Assembly (NCBI GenBank): GCA_002392265.1
Contig: DGGP01000030.1
Span: 1 to 7,828 of the forward strand
Direction: 5' to 3'
From: Firmicutes bacterium UBA3871
Lineage (GTDB): Bacteria > Bacillota > Clostridia > Peptostreptococcales > Anaerovoracaceae
Length of the DNA: 7,828 nt
In this document: in pieces, positions 6,086 to 7,828 of the stretch
How positions within the stretch are numbered: the first letter of the stretch is position 1
Layout of the letters: the number at the start of each line of letters is the position of its first letter
Translations under genes and position numbers: made by a program
Notes under the pieces: model-generated
Seen by the model: the letters and a program-made list of their open reading frames with translations, nothing else
Told to the model about the DNA's origin: nothing
Databases searched by the model: none

Positions 6086-7828
6086 TTGAGAAGACCGATT
6101 TTGCCACTCTTTATAGGATTGGCGCTCGGCATTTACCTGGCGCAAACAAAGGAAGCTATGATGATTGCAATTTGCATCGTCACAGCTTCCATTTTTGTTA
6201 TGCGAGGAAAAATTGGAAATGCCGTTTTTGAAGAAGGGTGCGAAAAGAGATACGAAAGGAAAAGGCTTGCTGCTGCAGCGCTTGCTTTTGCGGTTTTTGG
6301 AGCGGCACTGTCGATGTTTGCGGAGCTTAGGCTCGATAGAGACCTGCAAAGCCTTCTCTCCGAGGGCGCCGGCAGCATAAGCGGCATCATCACAGATGTA
6401 AGCATTAATAGCGGCTACACGGGCTTTACGCTAAAGACAGGCAGCGGTGCAAGGGTGCAGGTCTTGCTCTATGATAAAGAGACCAAGCCGGCGGCAGCAG
6501 CTTTCGAGGCACTTCGCTGCGAAGGCTGCCACGCTGTGTTCGACGGCAGGGCAGAAGTGCCGAAGGGCGCAAGCAATCCGCACTGCTTTGACTACCGCCG
6601 CCACCTTGCAAGCAGGGGGATTTGTGCTTACGTTACGGCGAAGAGCTTTGAGGCGGGCGAAATTTCAAGCCCTGTGCTGCACACAGCCGCCTTGTGGAAG
6701 TTGAAATTTATCGAGAAATTTGCGAATTTTGCCGATGAGGGCAGTGTCTCGCTTGTTGCGGGGATGCTGTTTGGCGGGAAAGGGGTAATCGACGATGAAG
6801 TTTACGAGACCTTCCAAAAGAACGGTACGGCGCACGTTCTCGCAGTCAGTGGGCTTCACATAGGTATCGTCTATGCCTTTGCCTGCCGGCTGACGCGCGG
6901 ACGCAGGACGAGGAAGGCCAGAGTGTTTACGGCGCTTTTTGTGATAGTCTACATTGTGGTTGCGGGCTTTGCGCCGGGAACGACCAGAGCAGGAGCGATG
7001 ATTCTCCTTCATATACTTTCAAAGGAGCTTCGCATGCGCTACGATATGCTGTCCGCGGCGGCGGCTGTGGGGATTGCAAATATGGTCATAAACCCTTTGG
7101 CGATCTGGAATACAGGGTTTCAGATGTCTTATCTGGCGATATTTACGATCTGCTTTGTAACGCAGAGAATAGGTAGGGGGAAGTATGCGCTGCTTACGGG
7201 CAGCTTTGCGATTCAGCTGGGGCTGGCGCCTTATACGGCGTTTGTGTTCAATTATTTTTCGGTTGTCTCGGTGTTTGTGAATATTCCTGTGGTTTATCTG
7301 GCGTCTTTGATGGTCCCGATTGCGATTGTAATGCTGTATTTGTCGCTGTTTGCCGGGCTGGTGGGCGGCTTTGCGGGCGGCGCGCTTGAGGGATTGTTTG
7401 AGGGAGTGTTTGAGTTTTTGAGCTTTACAATTGTTAAGTTATGTAAAGAACTTTGCGCCCTGAATGAGATGGCTTTTTTGGACGGAAACAGCAGTTTTTC
7501 ATGTGTTTCGCCTCCTGTGTGGGGAGTGGTGCTGTATTACGGCCTCCTGTTTTACGCATGCAGTGAAGCAGGATATATTGATTTTGCAAGGCGTAGGGCC
7601 GGAAAGGCTCTGGCAGCTTTGGCAGCTGTGGCTGTGCTTGCTTTAGGCTGTAATGCGATATATACAGGGCCGTTTGACAAGGCGGGGTTGATATTTGTGG
7701 ATGTGGGGCAGGGTGACTGCCTGCACATCAGGACGGAAAACGGGCAGAATGTGCTGATAGACAGCGGTGGCAGCTACTATACTTCGGTCGGGGAGAAGAC
7801 ATTAAGGCCTTATCTTTTAAAAAATGGG
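6086..7828 (+). CDS. comEC: ComEC/Rec2 DNA-uptake channel, 5' part (581 codons, runs off the end)
   Basis: ComEC is the membrane channel that carries single-stranded DNA into the cytosol during natural transformation. The frame is open from TTG 6086 to the window end. Hydrophobic segments at about 4-19, 25-39 and 61-79 are followed by a soluble N-terminal region matching DUF4131, including NPHCFDYRRHLASRGI (164-179). The competence domain begins with HVLAVSGLHIGI (250-261), the hallmark motif of the family, followed by many membrane helices to about residue 530. The extracellular metallo-beta-lactamase-like domain starts at VDVGQGDCL (538-546) and LIDSGG (557-562). The zinc-binding His motif and roughly the last 150-200 residues lie outside. 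No frameshift or internal stop is visible. It appears to be co-transcribed behind the HutP-family gene. comEC is widespread in bacteria not known to be transformable, so its presence does not prove competence. Codons in the second half are visibly GCG/GGG/GTG/TTT-rich compared with the first. Confidence 0.96.
   Translation, partial: MRRPILPLFIGLALGIYLAQTKEAMMIAICIVTASIFVMRGKIGNAVFEEGCEKRYERKRLAAAALAFAVFGAALSMFAELRLDRDLQSLLSEGAGSISGIITDVSINSGYTGFTLKTGSGARVQVLLYDKETKPAAAAFEALRCEGCHAVFDGRAEVPKGASNPHCFDYRRHLASRGICAYVTAKSFEAGEISSPVLHTAALWKLKFIEKFANFADEGSVSLVAGMLFGGKGVIDDEVYETFQKNGTAHVLAVSGLHIGIVYAFACRLTRGRRTRKARVFTALFVIVYIVVAGFAPGTTRAGAMILLHILSKELRMRYDMLSAAAAVGIANMVINPLAIWNTGFQMSYLAIFTICFVTQRIGRGKYALLTGSFAIQLGLAPYTAFVFNYFSVVSVFVNIPVVYLASLMVPIAIVMLYLSLFAGLVGGFAGGALEGLFEGVFEFLSFTIVKLCKELCALNEMAFLDGNSSFSCVSPPVWGVVLYYGLLFYACSEAGYIDFARRRAGKALAALAAVAVLALGCNAIYTGPFDKAGLIFVDVGQGDCLHIRTENGQNVLIDSGGSYYTSVGEKTLRPYLLKNG

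Noticed and set aside
6053..6405. Two overlapping minus-strand frames opposite the start of comEC
   Set aside because: Low-complexity, Ser/Lys-rich translations opposite a coherent comEC frame with family motifs; treated as antisense shadows.
6086..7828. comEC as proof of natural competence in this organism
   Set aside because: comEC is widespread in bacteria not known to be transformable, and no pilus or other competence genes are in the window.
1..7828. CRISPR array, mobile element, tRNA or rRNA
   Set aside because: No regularly spaced repeats, transposase or integrase frames, terminal inverted repeats, cloverleaf or rRNA-like sequence were seen on reading either strand.

Overview
The window looks like chromosomal DNA of a low-to-mid-GC Gram-positive bacterium, most likely a member of the Clostridia. 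The grounds are strong purine-rich ribosome binding sites, a near-consensus sigma-A promoter in an AT-rich gap, a TTG start, a class A PBP with a long charged cytoplasmic head and a Pro/Thr/Ser-rich tail, and a HutP-family protein of the type I associate with clostridia. This taxonomic call is an inference. I see no insertion sequence, phage gene, CRISPR array, tRNA or rRNA.

Layout. (1) Positions 1-956, plus strand: the 3' part of an acidic, Tyr-rich protein resembling DUF3298/RsiV-type extracytoplasmic domains. Its end overlaps the end of the next gene by 11 bp, and its likely intrinsic terminator lies inside that convergent gene. (2) Positions 946-2196, minus strand: a Y-family translesion DNA polymerase (DinB/Pol IV-like). 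(3) Positions 2222-5488, minus strand: a 1088-residue bifunctional class A penicillin-binding protein. It lies 25 bp upstream of dinB on the same strand, so the two probably share a transcript. (4) Positions 5489-5634: a 146-bp AT-rich divergent control region with overlapping outward promoters and an imperfect 15-bp direct repeat. (5) Positions 5635-6072, plus strand: a HutP-family protein. (6) Positions 6086-7828, plus strand: the first 581 codons of comEC/rec2, the DNA-uptake channel, running off the window end.

Two divergent units therefore leave one small control region: a cell-wall synthase with a lesion-bypass polymerase to the left, and a small putative RNA-binding or regulatory protein with the DNA-translocation channel to the right. 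The most interesting points are the HutP-like protein, which lacks the histidines that hold the metal in Bacillus HutP yet appears co-transcribed with comEC; the interleaved promoters; a terminator written into the antisense strand of dinB; and a perfect C(UUCG)G-capped hairpin inside dinB mRNA. Most of the window is otherwise ordinary core genome, and no clearly new multi-gene system is visible.
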